Shown: positions 1 to 11,953 of the stretch, piece by piece
How the letters are laid out: each line of letters begins with the position of its first letter
Numbering within the stretch: the stretch's first letter is position 1
Source: Blastomussa wellsi
Taxonomy: Eukaryota > Cnidaria > Anthozoa > Scleractinia > Plerogyridae
Direction: 5' to 3'
Length of the DNA: 64,000 nucleotides
Assembly (NCBI GenBank): GCA_947652115.1
Contig: OX393569.1
Location: forward strand, 5,820,066 to 5,884,065
The notes under the pieces: generated by a model
What the model saw: the letters and a program-made list of their open reading frames with translations, nothing else
Told to the model about the DNA's origin: nothing
Database searches by the model: none
Translations under genes and position numbers: made by a program

Positions 1-1396
1 GTTACGTCATCCTATACACCCCAAAAAGAGGTTTTTCCGTGGCCATTTTTGAGATAGCCAACATGTTACCCTAAAACTTTTTCTTTTGAAAAGCTCCCCT
101 GAAAAGCTTCGACAGGTGTGATTTTCACCTCAATATATAAGAGAAGAATATATTTTTTGTGCCTTGCATAAATCAGACAACCAGTTGCAAAAATGTTGAG
201 ACAGTTAGTGCCAAAAAAGGCTTTTCTTACTTCTATGGTTCGCAAATTGCCAGTTTGTCAGAGAAGAACATTTTGCACCCCTTTCCCCGTTTCAATGTTG
301 TCCATCTAAGTTTTGTACGTCAGATTGCATAGCTAGCAACATTGGGAAGGGGAGGAGGGGAGAGAGATTACGCGCAATAGCGCGGTGAAGAGTCTTCTCT
401 CGTTAAGGTAGGATGTCTCAACTACTTATGCAACTGGTTGTAGCTTTTATATTTTACATGGGGAATGCCTGAAACAGACTGTCTTGCTGTGTTTAACAAA
501 TAATAACGCGAAAAAAAAAGGAAAACGTGAAAATTGTACACACAGTGTACTTGACGAATCTCTTTTGAATTGTTGTTGCCACTCGTCACCAACTATCTCG
601 TGAAAAGAAAACAGTATATGTGGAACTAAAACAATTAGGATATTTGTGGCATACCAAGTTCAGGAAGTGTGTGCACTTAATTACGTTAATTTGTTTACAA
701 GGGGATCGTTATTATTTATGACATTTAGCACAAAGGAAATACCTCTCGCATTTTAGAACTCCTTTTACACCGAGGACAAAACGGAAAGTTTTGAAAAGCT
801 TCTTCCCTGTATGGTCCTGAGAGAGACCGACGCAGTGACGAGAGAATGTACTAGAAAAAAACTTTTCATTTGCTCTTTATTACACTGTTTTTACTGTCTC
901 ATTTTCTCAGTTTTTATCACCTTATGCTTTGCAAAACTTTCCTCAACAAGAAATCAAAAATACGAAAAACATGTCGAAAAATATCTTACCCGGTAAACAA
1001 GCAGGACGCAAAAGGTCTGAAGAAAAACTTTCGTTTGAATGGATTCTTGAATGGTCATCGATAATACGAGCCGTTTCAGTTAGCCTAAATAACACACTGT
1101 CCTTTTGTTGCCGATTCTAAAGAGTCTTGTTTTCCTGAATATAAAACTGGCACATAATCGTTTGTTACTTTTACGAGTTTGCTAAGCTCATGGAGTGAGT
1201 CTGAATGCATGGTGCTCATCGCTACATATATGAAACCTCAGTTATCAGTTAATTTTTCGGCCATTTCTCAATTATCAACTAAAATCTTAGCCCACAATTT
1301 TGCAGATCTCAGCTAAAGAATTCGCAGAGGTTCTTTTGATCGTCACACAATATTCGACCTGGGAGGAATATTGCGTGACGAGCAGAAAAAAAAAAT
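1..1396. other. Intergenic DNA, no supported feature
   Basis: AT-rich sequence with only short overlapping open frames of about 60 codons. None has a recognisable motif or a convincing splice-site context. I see no RNA gene and no clear repeat boundary here. Confidence 0.5.
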
Positions 1397-1530
1397 GTGC
1401 TGGACTCCGGGTCGGGTGGTTGGCGGGTGGTCGGGGTTCGGGCCCTGTCCGGGTTGTTGTGTTGTGTTTCGGTTGTGTTCTTGGACAAGACACTTAACTC
1501 TCAAAGTGCCTCTTTCCACCCAGGTGTAAG
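1397..1530 (+). repeat. Truncated tRNA-derived SINE fragment
   Basis: The stretch reads like the SINE copies at 44205-44485 and 47268-47558, but on the opposite strand. It has the 'GCTGGACTCCGG' tRNA-like part, a degraded 'GGTTCGGGCCC' resembling a B box, then 'TTCTTGGACAAGACACTT' and 'CCTCTTTCCACCCAGGTGTAA', which occur in reverse complement in the other copies. The tRNA-like 5' end is diverged and low in complexity. It is an old, inactive insertion that abuts a MITE half-copy at 1531. Confidence 0.6.
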
Positions 1531-1740
1531 TTAAAGGGGCACTGTCACGGTATTTTTGGCGTCATTTTAAAATGCTGAAATATCTTCCCGCATCAGTGGA
1601 AACCCAGAAATAATGGTGTAGTTTTGTTACCTAGGACTGTTCAATACTCTAAATCGTTTATTGCCGGCTATCACTTAAGACAGCAAGAATGGACGTGGGT
1701 TGAAATTTGAAAAACCTAGCCAGTTTTCTCGTTTATTTTA
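1531..1740. repeat. Half copy of a TIR element (TTAAAGGGGCACTGTCACG family)
   Basis: It begins with the terminal sequence TTAAAGGGGCACTGTCACGG. It then matches, in inverse orientation, the right half of the complete element at 55382-55755; both share 'TAGTTTTGTTACCTA' and 'GCAAGAATGGA'. The second terminal repeat is missing, so this is a truncated non-autonomous DNA transposon. Confidence 0.65.
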
Positions 1741-3093
1741 TTACCTAACTGAAAAAAATTCGCTGGCCTGCGGCCTTCTGAGTGCTTATCGAACCGAACC
1801 ACGAATTGGGTTTCTGCAATCCCCAGCTGGAAATTTTTTCACTCTTTTATACCTGTGATTAAATAGACAATCATTATAGACGTGCGATTTATTTCCTTTG
1901 AGCTTTCGAACGTTCCTTTTTCCACATATTCAAAATGTCCCATTCAGGTAAAGTTCAAATTCCAGAGCTTCTTACGGCTTTATCTATTGTAGTATTTGTG
2001 ATCATTTGTGGTATGGCTAGGCATGATAAACTCAAATGTCTTTGAGAAGATTCCCAACACACCCACACAATCTCTTTCTTTGCCAGCTCAGCAGTAGAAA
2101 ACCACATTGCATGTTCACACGCATCCGGCCAGTGATACCACAACGATAGTCTTCTAACGTCAGAAGCAGACGTAAGCTGGAGATTACTAAGGATTTAAGA
2201 TTTAAGCTTTTCAGCAATCAGGCAAACACGGAATACAACGGAATGACACTGTGTTCGGTCACGTTTTGAAGTCTAAATCCTAAAATGACACCACTGAGGT
2301 GAACGCAACTGAGGAAAACTTTTTTCCTGTATTGCTGATCGTTTCTCCAACCTTTTTTCCAGTTGACAATTCAAGCGTTTTTCTCCCATCACCACAACTG
2401 GCGTAACACGCCGTTGTACCTCTTTTCTTTCATGCAAATTCATTTCTAATATTGTAATTTAAAGATTCCAAAACCACAGAGCCAGGTTTCTGCAATCGCA
2501 TTAAAGCATTGGACGAACCTTGTTATTTTAATCTCTCACTTTGAACTTTAATCAGTGACTTAGTGTCACTTTGACTGAAAGCCTGTTGTTGTTTTTTTAT
2601 ACCTGTCCGCGAAAAATCTTGAGATAATACCCAGTTCAATGAGGATTTTATGATGTACGACAGTAAACTATTCAGTCGTTTGCTTCGTCTGTGAAGCGGT
2701 CAAAACACAGAAGTACTGCACATGCCGAAAACACACGTGTATACCGATGTCTCCCGCAAACCCGCAACATAACGAGTGCTACGTCATGTGTCATAATACA
2801 CAGGAATAAGAGAAGTTTTGGTAAACGTTTTTATCCAAGGCTGAGTAACAGAAAGTATTAACAAAAGATATCCAAGCCATTCATTTCTCAATACGAACTA
2901 AACAATTAGATTAGAGCTTGGAAGAAGAAGAAGAAGAAGAAGAAAAAACACGTGAAATTAAGAGAATTCTGAAATTCGAGATGTTACCGCCAAAAAAATG
3001 GCGAATGCGGACATTTTTTACGGATCCACAGGCGGCCCATACGTTGTATGTGATTTACGTGAGATAATGCAGGGTCTCTCTTTCTAAAATTTT
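1741..3093. other. Intergenic DNA with a GAA microsatellite
   Basis: No gene is supported. A GAA/AAG microsatellite of about 25 bp lies near 2922-2946. The short frames on either strand lack recognisable motifs. Confidence 0.5.
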
Positions 3094-3520
3094 GTGTTTA
3101 CTGACAGCCGAAAACCTGTGTTCGGCAATGCGTTGATGAAGGTGTCGGGCTGTATAGCCAACATAATCTGCATCACACAGATCACATGTAAACACCTTTT
3201 AGAAGTGCACGGAGACAAAAATTTTCTTAATGAGGACCAATTTATTGTTCTCAAGAAGTGCCACGGGAAATTTGACTGCCTCGTTCACGAAATGCTGTTC
3301 ATAAAAGAACTGAGGCCTAACCTTAACACTCAGAGTGACCCCATTAGTGCTTAACTCTTTGTTTAGCTTTTAGCATATTTCTTTTACCTTTTTCTTAATG
3401 AATTATTGTTTTTCTTGTATTTATAGAAGTTTCATACTATCTTTTTTTTACTTGATAATGACATCCGAGAACGTCAAAACGTCGTGTATTTTTAACCGTT
3501 TTTTAACCGTCTTTTAAAAT
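3094..3520 (+). mobile_element. Penelope-like retroelement remnant with internally inverted GIY-YIG region
   Basis: On the + strand, about 3190-3354 encodes the end of a GIY-YIG endonuclease-type C-terminus as found in Penelope-like elements (KHLLEVHGD, then FDCLVHEMLFIKELRPNLN, then a stop). The residues that should precede it lie on the MINUS strand at about 3094-3195: CDLCDADYVGYTARHLHQR, holding the YVGYTARH core. The inverted block is bounded by 8-bp inverted copies of GTGTTTAC (3094-3101) and GTAAACAC (3188-3195). The downstream 'GTCAAAACGTCGTGT' tail resembles Penelope 3' ends. The reverse transcriptase is absent, so the copy is 5'-truncated and dead. Confidence 0.72.
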
Positions 3521-4317
3521 TCTTAAATGTTTTTAAGAAAATTTTTATCGCAATTTTTTATATCTAAATGTTTTAACAGTAAGTCGCTTCTTTTTAACAT
3601 TTCAGGAAAAAGTTTTCTTTTTCCTTGCTAACAGAGTCTCTTCAATCTTCATCTTCCCGAATTTTTCTAGGAAGATCGAAGGTCGTGTGGTAAATTGTCA
3701 ATAAACAGTAGTTTTTCCAATCAACAGAGTGTCAAGACCGTTATCCAAGCTATTGCCGAAGACGAATCTCAAGATATTCCGAAGCAAACGCATGCAATGT
3801 ACAAGGAAAGATGTAATGCAAGGGCGTAGCCAGGGGGGTCCTGGGGAGCCCGTGGCCCCTACTCCCTTTGTTAGACTATTTTAAGGTAAACAAGTAAAAC
3901 CCAGTGTGATTGTCGACATGACAATCTGGTGAGTACCCTGGGTGTGACCCCCCTGTAATGTCCAAAGACCTACGATTTTTTAAGTATATTGAGTACAACA
4001 ACAAAAACTATTGATCGACACTTGAGCGCTAGGAGTTTTCAAATAGCCGAAGAGACAGCGGAAGAACCGAACCGAGTGTTTCACTCGACAAGCGGCCATA
4101 TTGGATTACTGAAACAAAAGACGATGTTTGCATAAAATAAAGTACAGTTCCCGAAGGACTGATTTTAAATACCGATTAATATGAACAATATGGCACCGTT
4201 TCAATATGGCTACCGCGGGGTCACATGAAAACGCTCTAGCGGTGAAATAAACAGGAGGCTTGGTTGTTGGTTTGTTGCGTAAAAGGCGGGAAATTTGTGT
4301 AAATTTTGAATGCTTTG
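3521..4317. other. Intergenic DNA, nothing supported
   Basis: AT-rich sequence with short frames only. A 'GGGCGTAGCCAGGGGGG' motif near 3830 is a common low-complexity repeat edge. No gene is visible. Confidence 0.45.
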
Positions 4318-4745
4318 TCGTGGGTCTCCGGCCTTGTAATCCGAGTGTCTCGGGTTAAAATCCTCCTCCCTGGCACCCCCGGGTGGATTTGTCTTCGCTG
4401 GTCCCAAATTCAACTCCTCCACCCCTTGTGTGAACAATATTAGACAAAGATTGATTCGAAATTGCAGTTTTCAAGGCATATTTATCACTCTTCTTATATT
4501 TCATTACGCTACGCCAAAAAACCCCCTTCGCCCATCCAAAGTTGTATGATTCCAGTGAAGGACTCCAAGAACTGAAACAAACAACAACATTCACTGGGGG
4601 GGAGGGGTGGAAATGAGGGAACAAGGGGTAAAATAAGACTGTAATACAATAAAATGTGGCTTAAATGGCAATGTGTCAACACCTTTGCCACTCATTATAG
4701 CCAACTGGTAGGCCCCCGCTACCTGGGACACCATTAATTGTGTTT
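4318..4745 (+). repeat. tRNA-derived SINE, diverged
   Basis: The 5' part carries 'GTCTCGGGTTAAAATCCTCC', which resembles an RNA polymerase III B box. It is followed by 'GGCACCCCCGGGTGGATTTG' and 'GTCCCAAATTCAACTCCTC', and near 4698 by 'AGCCAACTGGTAGGC'. These blocks resemble the body of tRNA-type SINEs in cnidarian DNA. The middle is diverged or interrupted by other sequence. The boundaries are estimates. Confidence 0.45.
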
Positions 4746-4836
4746 ACCCTCAATATCTATATTTTCACTTTTTAAAATTAAGCTTGTACCCAGTGTTAAG
4801 ATATCACTAAACAGTGTTTCATTTGCCGTTCCTCAG

Positions 4837-4927
4837 AGGAACGCGCGGCAGTCCCAGCCGTGTTCCCCTTATGGTCACGGTTGGGATTTTACAGCAGCTC
4901 AGGGGCCAAATGGAGAGGGGTGCGGAG
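4837..4927 (+). pseudogene. Orphan, decayed papilin-like GCCWD exon
   Basis: A stretch flanked by a plausible acceptor (GTTCCTCAG) and donor (G|GTAAGAG) encodes CSPYGHGWDFTAAQGPNGEGC. This lines up with the third exon of genes A and B (YGCCWD...GKTGC) and is closer than they are to the papilin-type consensus GCC.D..TAA.GPN.EGC. The donor lies in phase 1, as in A and B. Both cysteines of the central pair are replaced (His and Gly), and the 91-nt length breaks the phase 1-1 symmetry that A and B keep at 99 nt. No partner exon was found nearby. It is most simply a relic of a third relative; a divergent live exon is less likely. Confidence 0.5.
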
Positions 4928-5600
4928 GTAAGAGCAAATCATGTACCTTATCTGAAAGCATACACAAAGAATGTAACATTTCTCATGTTTGCGATAAATT
5001 ACAACTCACTATTTCCATCGTACCTGATTTCGAAATGTCGAGTGTTATGAATAACTCCTGAATAGCCTTTCCCCATGTATATAACTGGTCATCGCCGCGT
5101 CTCTTCTAGTTTTTCGGACCACAGAACGAATAATTAGCACTAAATCGAAAAATAAACCGACAAAGAATTTGTAAATAAAAAGCGGTATGCGGCTCTAAAA
5201 AGTGTTGTAAGTACAGAACATAGAAGTAACATTAAGTCAACTCTCCCTATCAAAGACTGACATCATCGGGACCAATGCACGAACTGTCCGTTTTAGAGAG
5301 ATGTCGGCTAAAAGAGATTCTGACAGAAACTGGCTGTGCTGAAAACTGTTGTAATACCTTAGGATATACTCGCCATGTCGAACCATTCATTTTAACTTCT
5401 GGTCCTCAAATACTATCGCATTTCCAGCGGAAAGGACAAGTGCAACCTTCATCGAAGCTGTTATTAAATACTCTAATTAAAAAAAAATGTTCTTTCTGAG
5501 TAGTTCGCAGCATCAAGACAAGTTACGGCGGAAAACCGCTGAATTAAAGTCACCGCGTTTTTAAGAATCATGCATGACCCGAGTGCCATATAATAAACTA
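4928..5600. other. Intergenic DNA, nothing supported
   Basis: Short frames only, no motif recognised. One 74-codon frame near 5275-5499 contains several cysteines but no spacing I recognise. Confidence 0.4.
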
Positions 5601-5741
5601 CTTACTAACCTAGCTTACTCGAGCCATACTGGGAAATATTGGCCCTCGGTCGTTCTTGTACGGACCTCGCTGCGCTCGGTCCGTACTGCCACGACCTCGG
5701 GTCAATATTCCCCAGTACGGCCCTCGCGCTCGGTTAGTAAG
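5601..5741. repeat. Near-perfect palindromic element (hairpin MITE)
   Basis: Outer arms CTTACTAACC and GGTTAGTAAG match inverted. Inner arms 'TACTGGGAAATATTG' / 'CAATATTCCCCAGTA' and the centre GTACGGACC-TCGCTGCGCTC-GGTCCGTAC complete a hairpin spanning almost the whole 141 bp. There is no coding capacity. It is a typical foldback or MITE structure. Confidence 0.75.
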
Positions 5742-6609
5742 AGGGGAGCTAGTTGGCGGTCATGCTTGATAAATTCGCCTCTTTCTGTGGGTCTCTAGAT
5801 CAGCATCGATATTCTCCTTGACCTCTATCGTATATTTTGTGTAAATTTTCTAGGGAGAATTTGATGCTACTAGGGCTGACAGTAAAATCAGTCGATCGCA
5901 AGAGAAATCATTGTCGTTTACTTCTAAAGCTATTTTCAACATCATTCTATTATTAAAATTGTTTACCTTTTTTGCGTTTGTGTTCTAGAGCGTCACTTTA
6001 GCTGAAGAGATGAGAGAACTAACGTGGGATTTATCCAGACCTTTCAGTGCAGCAAACTGACCATAAAATGCAACGGATGCCCAAAAAGCGCTTTTTACAA
6101 AAATCTCCGGGCGTCAATGGGTTAAGATCCATGCAAACCCTAAATTGTTATCTAAGGATTTCACCAGGAAAAGCGGCAAAAAGTGGCGCAACGGCAACCT
6201 AAGTAACTCCCCCTGGAAACAGAATGATCGAATGTGTGACTATTAAACCGGCATACAAACGCCCAAAGATTGCATTAAAAATCAAGACGTTCGCAATTCG
6301 CACGCTGAATGAAATTCAAAATAGGGGATTTGACAGCAGTTATCCTCCCGAAGTGGGGACTTTTGACCGTTTTATTGGCCTTTCTAGCAACATTTTATTG
6401 ACTTTTAGTGACTCTTTTGACCATTTACAATTGCCCTGGGGCCGGGCAATTCAACAGAAAATTTCAGCTCAATTCAAATTCCCCACCTATGCCCCCCCCC
6501 CCCTGCGGGATTTACATTGATAGGTGCATAATGAAAAATCCGATTAAATAATCTGCAATTTCGTCTAAACAGCCCCTTCATACAGACATTCGACTTTTTT
6601 GCTAGTTTT
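5742..6609. other. Intergenic DNA, nothing supported
   Basis: No gene is supported. A C-rich run occurs near 6490-6503. The open frame at 6224-6520 shows no domain or splice context. Confidence 0.4.
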
Positions 6610-6735
6610 CTTCCAGCTGCTGTTGCCCGAATCTTGATGGTTTTGCCCGAAAAATGTTGACAATTTTCGAAAATGGTGGAAGGGTAAGGGCTGCAGCCCC
6701 CCTCGAACCCCCCCGGCTCGTACGCCTATGTTTAG
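6610..6735. repeat. Dispersed repeat, copy 1
   Basis: The stretch from 'GCTGCTGTTGCCCGAAT' to 'CCCCGGCTCGTACGCCTATG' recurs at 19687-19801, including the shared 'CCCGAAAAATGT' and 'GACAATTTTCGAAA' blocks. The repeat class is unknown. The 3' side is G/C-rich and differs in homopolymer length between copies. Confidence 0.6.
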
Positions 6736-7470
6736 GTACGAGCTCACGTGTGAACGGGTTTTGGTGAGGAACATGTTAACTCAGCACGACACTAGATTAG
6801 TAAACAACCTTTCATTTTGCTGACCTTGACTGCGCTGCTTGTGATGGTCTCGGTTGTTTGGCAATAAAATAATCCTGAGCTCCTGAGGTTCTATCATCTC
6901 TCCTTCTCAGTATTTTTTTGCAGTGGACGCGAAGCGATATAAGTGATGAACCCGCGAAATGATCGGGGGAAGACTCCCCCTCTCACAGAAAGCGGCTTTT
7001 TTGCAAAAAAGATAAACCCTCCGAAGTCCTGTGACACCAAGGAAAAAAATTACAAATTCAGTATCGCTTGTCCAACAGGGTTCACCAGGGCAGGTGCCTT
7101 CCTTCATTCCCAGCCTTTTTATATTCACAAATCAGTTTTCCTTGCCAAAATAGAAAAGTTAATTAAAGTGGAACGTGGAATGTGGAATGTTGTCCCGTGG
7201 ATAAAAGCCAGTAAACACACTGGGTTTTACATTTCTTTTTCCTGGTCAAAGGTTAGTTCTTACAAATACATGGTCTTTGAGCGAGCTCTTTGTATTGTAC
7301 TTACAGTGGACTTGAGGGAGGGGAGGGAGAGGGGACAACAAGTGCTATCATATTGTTGGTGGAGTTTTGCGAATTGTGAAATTATCGCGCAAGGTCCTAA
7401 CAGGGTGGGCCAGGGGAGCGGTGGTATACCAATATACCCTAATATACCCAAAATTATAACACTGAAAGGG
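6736..7470. other. Intergenic DNA, nothing supported
   Basis: This holds most of a 207-codon open frame (6943-7566). That frame has no recognisable domain and runs into the MITE at 7471, so I do not treat it as a gene. Confidence 0.4.
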
Positions 7471-7887
7471 GATACACGCTTTCTTTTTTATAAGAATATT
7501 GTTTTTCAGGCCCAGGCTGAATATTCTTATTTTTCTGACGATTTTAGGCTGAAAATATTCTTATGAATATTCTTAGGTTAAGAAATTTATCATGATACTT
7601 TTTACAGTTTAGTTCATGTCTTTTGGGCTGTATACCTTACATATGTATTTATTGGGTATTTATTGAGCAATGGCAATAGTGCAGGTTTTTACCGTTTTAT
7701 TGGCTTGTTTTGCCGTTTAGAGAAGAAAAGAAAATTGTATTGTATTTGCACATTTTCAACACAAAATTATCAGTTATAGTTTCAAAATCTCAGCCTTGGG
7801 TTCATTCTTGAAATATTCTTGAAATTGCGCAAATTTCAGCCTCAATATTCTTATAAAGTATACTCATAAAAAAGAAAGAGTGTATAC
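7471..7887. repeat. TIR element (MITE), about 417 bp
   Basis: The left end GATACACGCTTTCTTTTTTA and the right end TAAAAAAGAAAGAGTGTATAC are inverted matches. Beside them, 'TAAGAATATT' and 'AATATTCTTA' motifs repeat in both arms. There is no transposase, and I could not identify a clear target site duplication. Confidence 0.65.
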
Positions 7888-8164
7888 AACGTTTGGATAC
7901 AGGAGACCACGCAACGAAGAATAAAACTGCTTGGCTAGTTATTGCCGGATCTCTCGATCAAGAAGTGCTCGTACCAGACGTCACTCTAAGTGTCATAAAA
8001 CCAAATTGACTGCAAGGCTGGTACTACGGCCAAAGGGCAAAATTTATTGGCCAATATTTCAACTAGCAGAGCTAGTCTTCTTCAGGGCCCGTACTTTAAT
8101 GAAGGGGAAGGGAAGGGTACGTGCTCTAGAGCAAGGATAAATGAAACAGATTTTCAAGTAAACA
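7888..8164. repeat. Probable retroelement 3' tail fragment
   Basis: 'CAATATTTCAACTAGCAGAGCTAGTCTTCTTCAGGG' is the type of sequence seen downstream of Penelope-like or LINE reading frames in cnidarian DNA. No protein-coding part is preserved. The assignment rests on recall of similar tails. Confidence 0.3.
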
Positions 8165-10490
8165 TGCACTGAAACTTGACCACGGATTGTAGGTTTCCAT
8201 TGATGTAATCACGTTTTTGGGCTGTTGAATTTGTGAAGTTGTTTTCGCCGCGGGACAGTCTAATATATTTCCCATGAGAGCAGTTTGCTAATACGAACTG
8301 ACCCCCTATCGTTAACTCATTTTGAAAGAGCCAGACCAGCGTTTGGCACGTTGCTGTTCTCCAAGGTCCTTGTAAGAAGACAAAAAGCTGCAATGAAAAT
8401 GGTTTTGTTGGCTTAAGACGATGCAATAGTAGAAAATTTTCGTTTTTCCCACACATTCAGATAAAGCAAGATCGAGCGCGACTCACGGGTGGTTTACTAC
8501 CGTTTACTAACACGTGTTTTAGAAGTAGCCGATCACGTTTTTATTAGCCTGCGAACAGGCTCCCCAGCGAACCGAGTGTTTATGCCGATTTGAAACACTA
8601 GTCTCTTTCGCAAACGATTTTGGCCCCGTCACGTGATTGGGAAAGTTTCAAAAATAGAATAGAGTCTTTTCTGGAACTTACAAGACAAACAGACAGCAGA
8701 TGCTGAATCCGACTATGCCTCAGTATTTTTTATCGATAAAAGAGGGCTCGAGGAATGCGGCTTTTTGTTGTTCTTTGAACTAACTTCAAAGTGATTAGTA
8801 CCAGACCCGTTTTAAAACTGACACAGGATGGGGTCCAGGAAATGAGCTGCCTCCATTTATAGCACCGCCCACTCATTATAAATACGGTGACCTTTGCATG
8901 GACATAACCATACGCGGCCAGATCAGTGGTGTTTTCACGTTTACCGAGGACAGCGATCACTGTAGCAAGCCGAAGGAAAAGCTAACTAATTGCCTGGTAA
9001 GTTTAACTTTGATATAGTACACGTTTTTTTTGTTGTTGTATTCTTGGTAAGAACTAATCTCGGTAGCACGATTGTTGTTTACAATTTCTTCAACCATATT
9101 TGTCATCTTCGACTTGGATAAAGAATGCTTAAACTTACTTCGGTTGTAATGGGTTCGATATAGATGAAGCAATTCTCACTGCATGAAATGGTTTGCATAA
9201 GGAGCCTTACGCACTCAGTATATCGATTGATATAAGGACAATATAAGGATCTCGCAGCTGACATGTGGCATTCAAAAGTTGTACGGAAAGATCATGCCTC
9301 GCCGTCTAGCTCCAGCCTTTAGATGCTATACCTTCGCATGACGCCCATATAGTGGAACCCGAGTGGAATGATTATTTTTGTGGAACTACTCAAGGAAACG
9401 AAAATCGGAGTTAAAATCGAAGTTTTTGTCTAAGTATGGCAAATGCATGGAAAAAAATTTGTTCGAGTTGTTGAGACAGCAAGGTTCGACAAATCAAAGG
9501 TTCGAGAAATCGAAAATTTTTTTTCAAATTTCGGAGGTGTGGTTGCAACACGTTTGACCCGCACTGAGGTCTTGCAGAATTGTACTATTTGAACGTCACA
9601 CTTTAGCGCCGTCGTCTACGCGTAACTTGCGTCTCTCATTAGAAACTGTTTTCAACGACAATAAGTTTCATGAGCGGAGGGCGTTTGTGGACAGCCGCTG
9701 TTCGGAAAATCGAGTCTATTTTTTCACGCTGACGGACATTTTGTTATCGTTAACATAATCTTCCCGTTTGTTCGAAAACACCAGAAACACGTGCAAAACA
9801 GTCTCAGAACAGAGAAGCGCGCGTTTGGTATACATACGATACATACAGTGCGTTGATTGACTGAAAGAAATACATGTAGCCCAAAAACCAGGAGGACGTT
9901 CCATGCGTTCCTGTCAGTATTCTCGCCGTCTTATTGTAAAATCTGGCCCTTCGTTTAGGGCAAAATCCCGTGGGGGCGGGGGGCGCTTAAGCCATGTTGG
10001 GGGTGTAGGAGCGTCGCTGTGTAACCTACCTCTGACGACACTGCGGGAAAACGATAGCCTGCGTAGCTGGCGGTTTATTTTTGTGGTGTAAGTTCGCAAG
10101 TTTGGACTAAAATTATGCCATCGATGCATCATAGCCTCCCTTGCTGACGCTGACCACCTCAAGAAATCGTGACGCAATGCGCGTGCGCGGTGCGTTTTTC
10201 CGCGGTGTACCCCTGACTCGTCCCCAGTCGTCTCTTATGCGAAAAAATAACAGGCGCGGGGAATGATGGGAAGGAGTGAGAAAGGATCAGATTTCAACCC
10301 CGGGTGCCAGCGACACCCAGGGTAAACCTAATCCTGCTTACAAGTGAGAGTAACTAGCCTAATAAGGAATAACACGCAAACTGCGGTGATAAACATTACG
10401 AGAAAGCGCATTGATGGGGAAAATTTAAACTTTTTACATGGTGTTTCGTATGTTTCAACACGCATGTTCAGAAGCAACCGTTGGAAATAC
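8165..10490. other. Intergenic DNA with repeat fragments only
   Basis: A fragment at about 8185-8265 ('TTGTAGGTTTCCATTGATGTAATCACG') is shared with 51290-51350 and 58222-58290, so it is part of a dispersed element. A 'GACTCGTCCCCAGTCGT' motif at about 10203 recurs at 48357. No gene is supported. Confidence 0.5.
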
Positions 10491-11021
10491 AGAGCGTTTT
10501 CACGTGACGTCATAAAATTCTAAAATCCAAAACCAAAGAGCAACCAAACTTTTTATACTTATCAGGCATAAGAGGTGCTAAATTTTTTTATCCGTGTACA
10601 ACTTTTCAGCTCAACGGCGTCTTTCGTTTGGAAACCAGAGCAATTTGAATTTCAGAGTCAAGGCGGTGCGTGACATAATTCATGTTTGTTGAAAAACACA
10701 TTCTTATCTCACGAGATTTAGCAATTCGTTAAAATATAAATATATGTTTGCTCAGTACAGGCAATCAGTTGCCAAGATAACCAAAGTAAATTCCAGATGT
10801 TTACACTATTTCTGGCCGCCATATTGGTGTTCCACTGCTCCATACTGGGCTCTGTAAATTTGTGCTTAAGTCTCAACGAATATCTGAAGTTTGGAATAAC
10901 GCACACACCTGAAACTTGCAGAAGTGTATTCTTTATTTATCTTCTATAATATCGTAGTTTCTTGACTCTATCCACTGAATGGTTTTCGAATTTTTTTTGG
11001 TCACGTGAGTGAAAACGCCCT
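10491..11021. repeat. TIR element, about 530 bp (GCGTTTTCACGTGAC family)
   Basis: The left terminus AGAGCGTTTTCACGTGAC and the right terminus GTCACGTGAGTGAAAACGCCCT are inverted repeats. The right terminus has a two-base insertion relative to the left. A second, 3'-truncated copy lies at 57131-57680; both share 'GTGACGTCATAAAA', 'TTTTCAGCTC' and 'GGCGGCCATAT'-like blocks. There is no transposase. Confidence 0.7.
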
Positions 11022-11385
11022 ATACGTCCTGAAAGAAAACATTTCTTTCGTTGTTCGGTCGTTCAGAAAACGAAAGGAAACTTAAGTGATGGTCGTCAAG
11101 AAGTACCCACCTCGCCACTGAAATACCGCTGGCTGCTTTACTTAGAGTTCACCGACAACCTAATATGCTGTTCTGGTCATTGCTACGTTTAATAGTTACA
11201 TTTTGAACTCGTTGCGTGGCAACAAGGATGTAAACACCGCGTCTTGGGTAAAATTAGAATACTAGTAGAATTCTACTAATTGCAATAATTTAGAAGAAAA
11301 GGAATACGCGTAAAGAGACAAAAATTCGGATAAGAATGCTTTTACAAACAAAATATTTAAAGTCATCAACTTTAAGCTACTCTAA

Positions 11386-11953
11386 TCTGTCTTCAGAATA
11401 CTTGACCAAACGTTGATTGAGTTTAGCGGTAAAAACGCGACTAAAAGCTTGCAATTCTGGATTTGCGGAGATTGTATAGAATTTTCTGAAGAACAAACGA
11501 CAAAAGACAGAAACTACAGTTTGACTCGGAAATTATTCTACGGATTGCGCAATCGACCTTCATACACACACAATACTACAGGAATTCTTGAATGAAGAAT
11601 TTAAACTATGAATTCTTAAAACGCTCGAGTAAAGAACGCTAGCTAAGTGTTCTTTACTCGAGTTTGACCTGGCAAACTATTCTACAGATTGCGCAACCGA
11701 CCTTATTAATTAAAACGTTGTAAACTGGTAAAAAATACTACGAATCAAGAATTGAAACCATGAAAGTTTAGCACGTACTGAGCCATTAGGAAAGGTCGGA
11801 ATTACTGTATTGTAGCCGTACATTATGACCATATAACTGATAGCTTCTTTATGGGTTCTTTTTGGCTCAGAAGGGAAAAAGATGACGGAGGAGGAAATTG
11901 AGAGATCGTAGAATAGGCAAAACAAACACTTTGGCAAAGGTTTAAAAGTAAAC
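11386..11953. repeat. 568-bp tandem duplication, unit 1
   Basis: The unit begins TCTGTCTTCAGAATACTTGA and ends AAAGGTTTAAAAGTAAAC. It contains an internal inverted repeat (ACGCTCGAGTAAAGAACGC / GTGTTCTTTACTCGAGTTT). The next unit follows immediately. Confidence 0.75.

Noticed and set aside
3094..3189. First part of an 86-codon + strand open frame as a protein start
   Set aside because: This part is antisense to a GIY-YIG segment on the minus strand; only the part from about 3190 on is real Penelope-derived coding sequence.
6943..7566. 207-codon open frame on the + strand
   Set aside because: No recognisable domain, low-complexity composition, and its end runs into a TIR element; no splice-site or promoter support.
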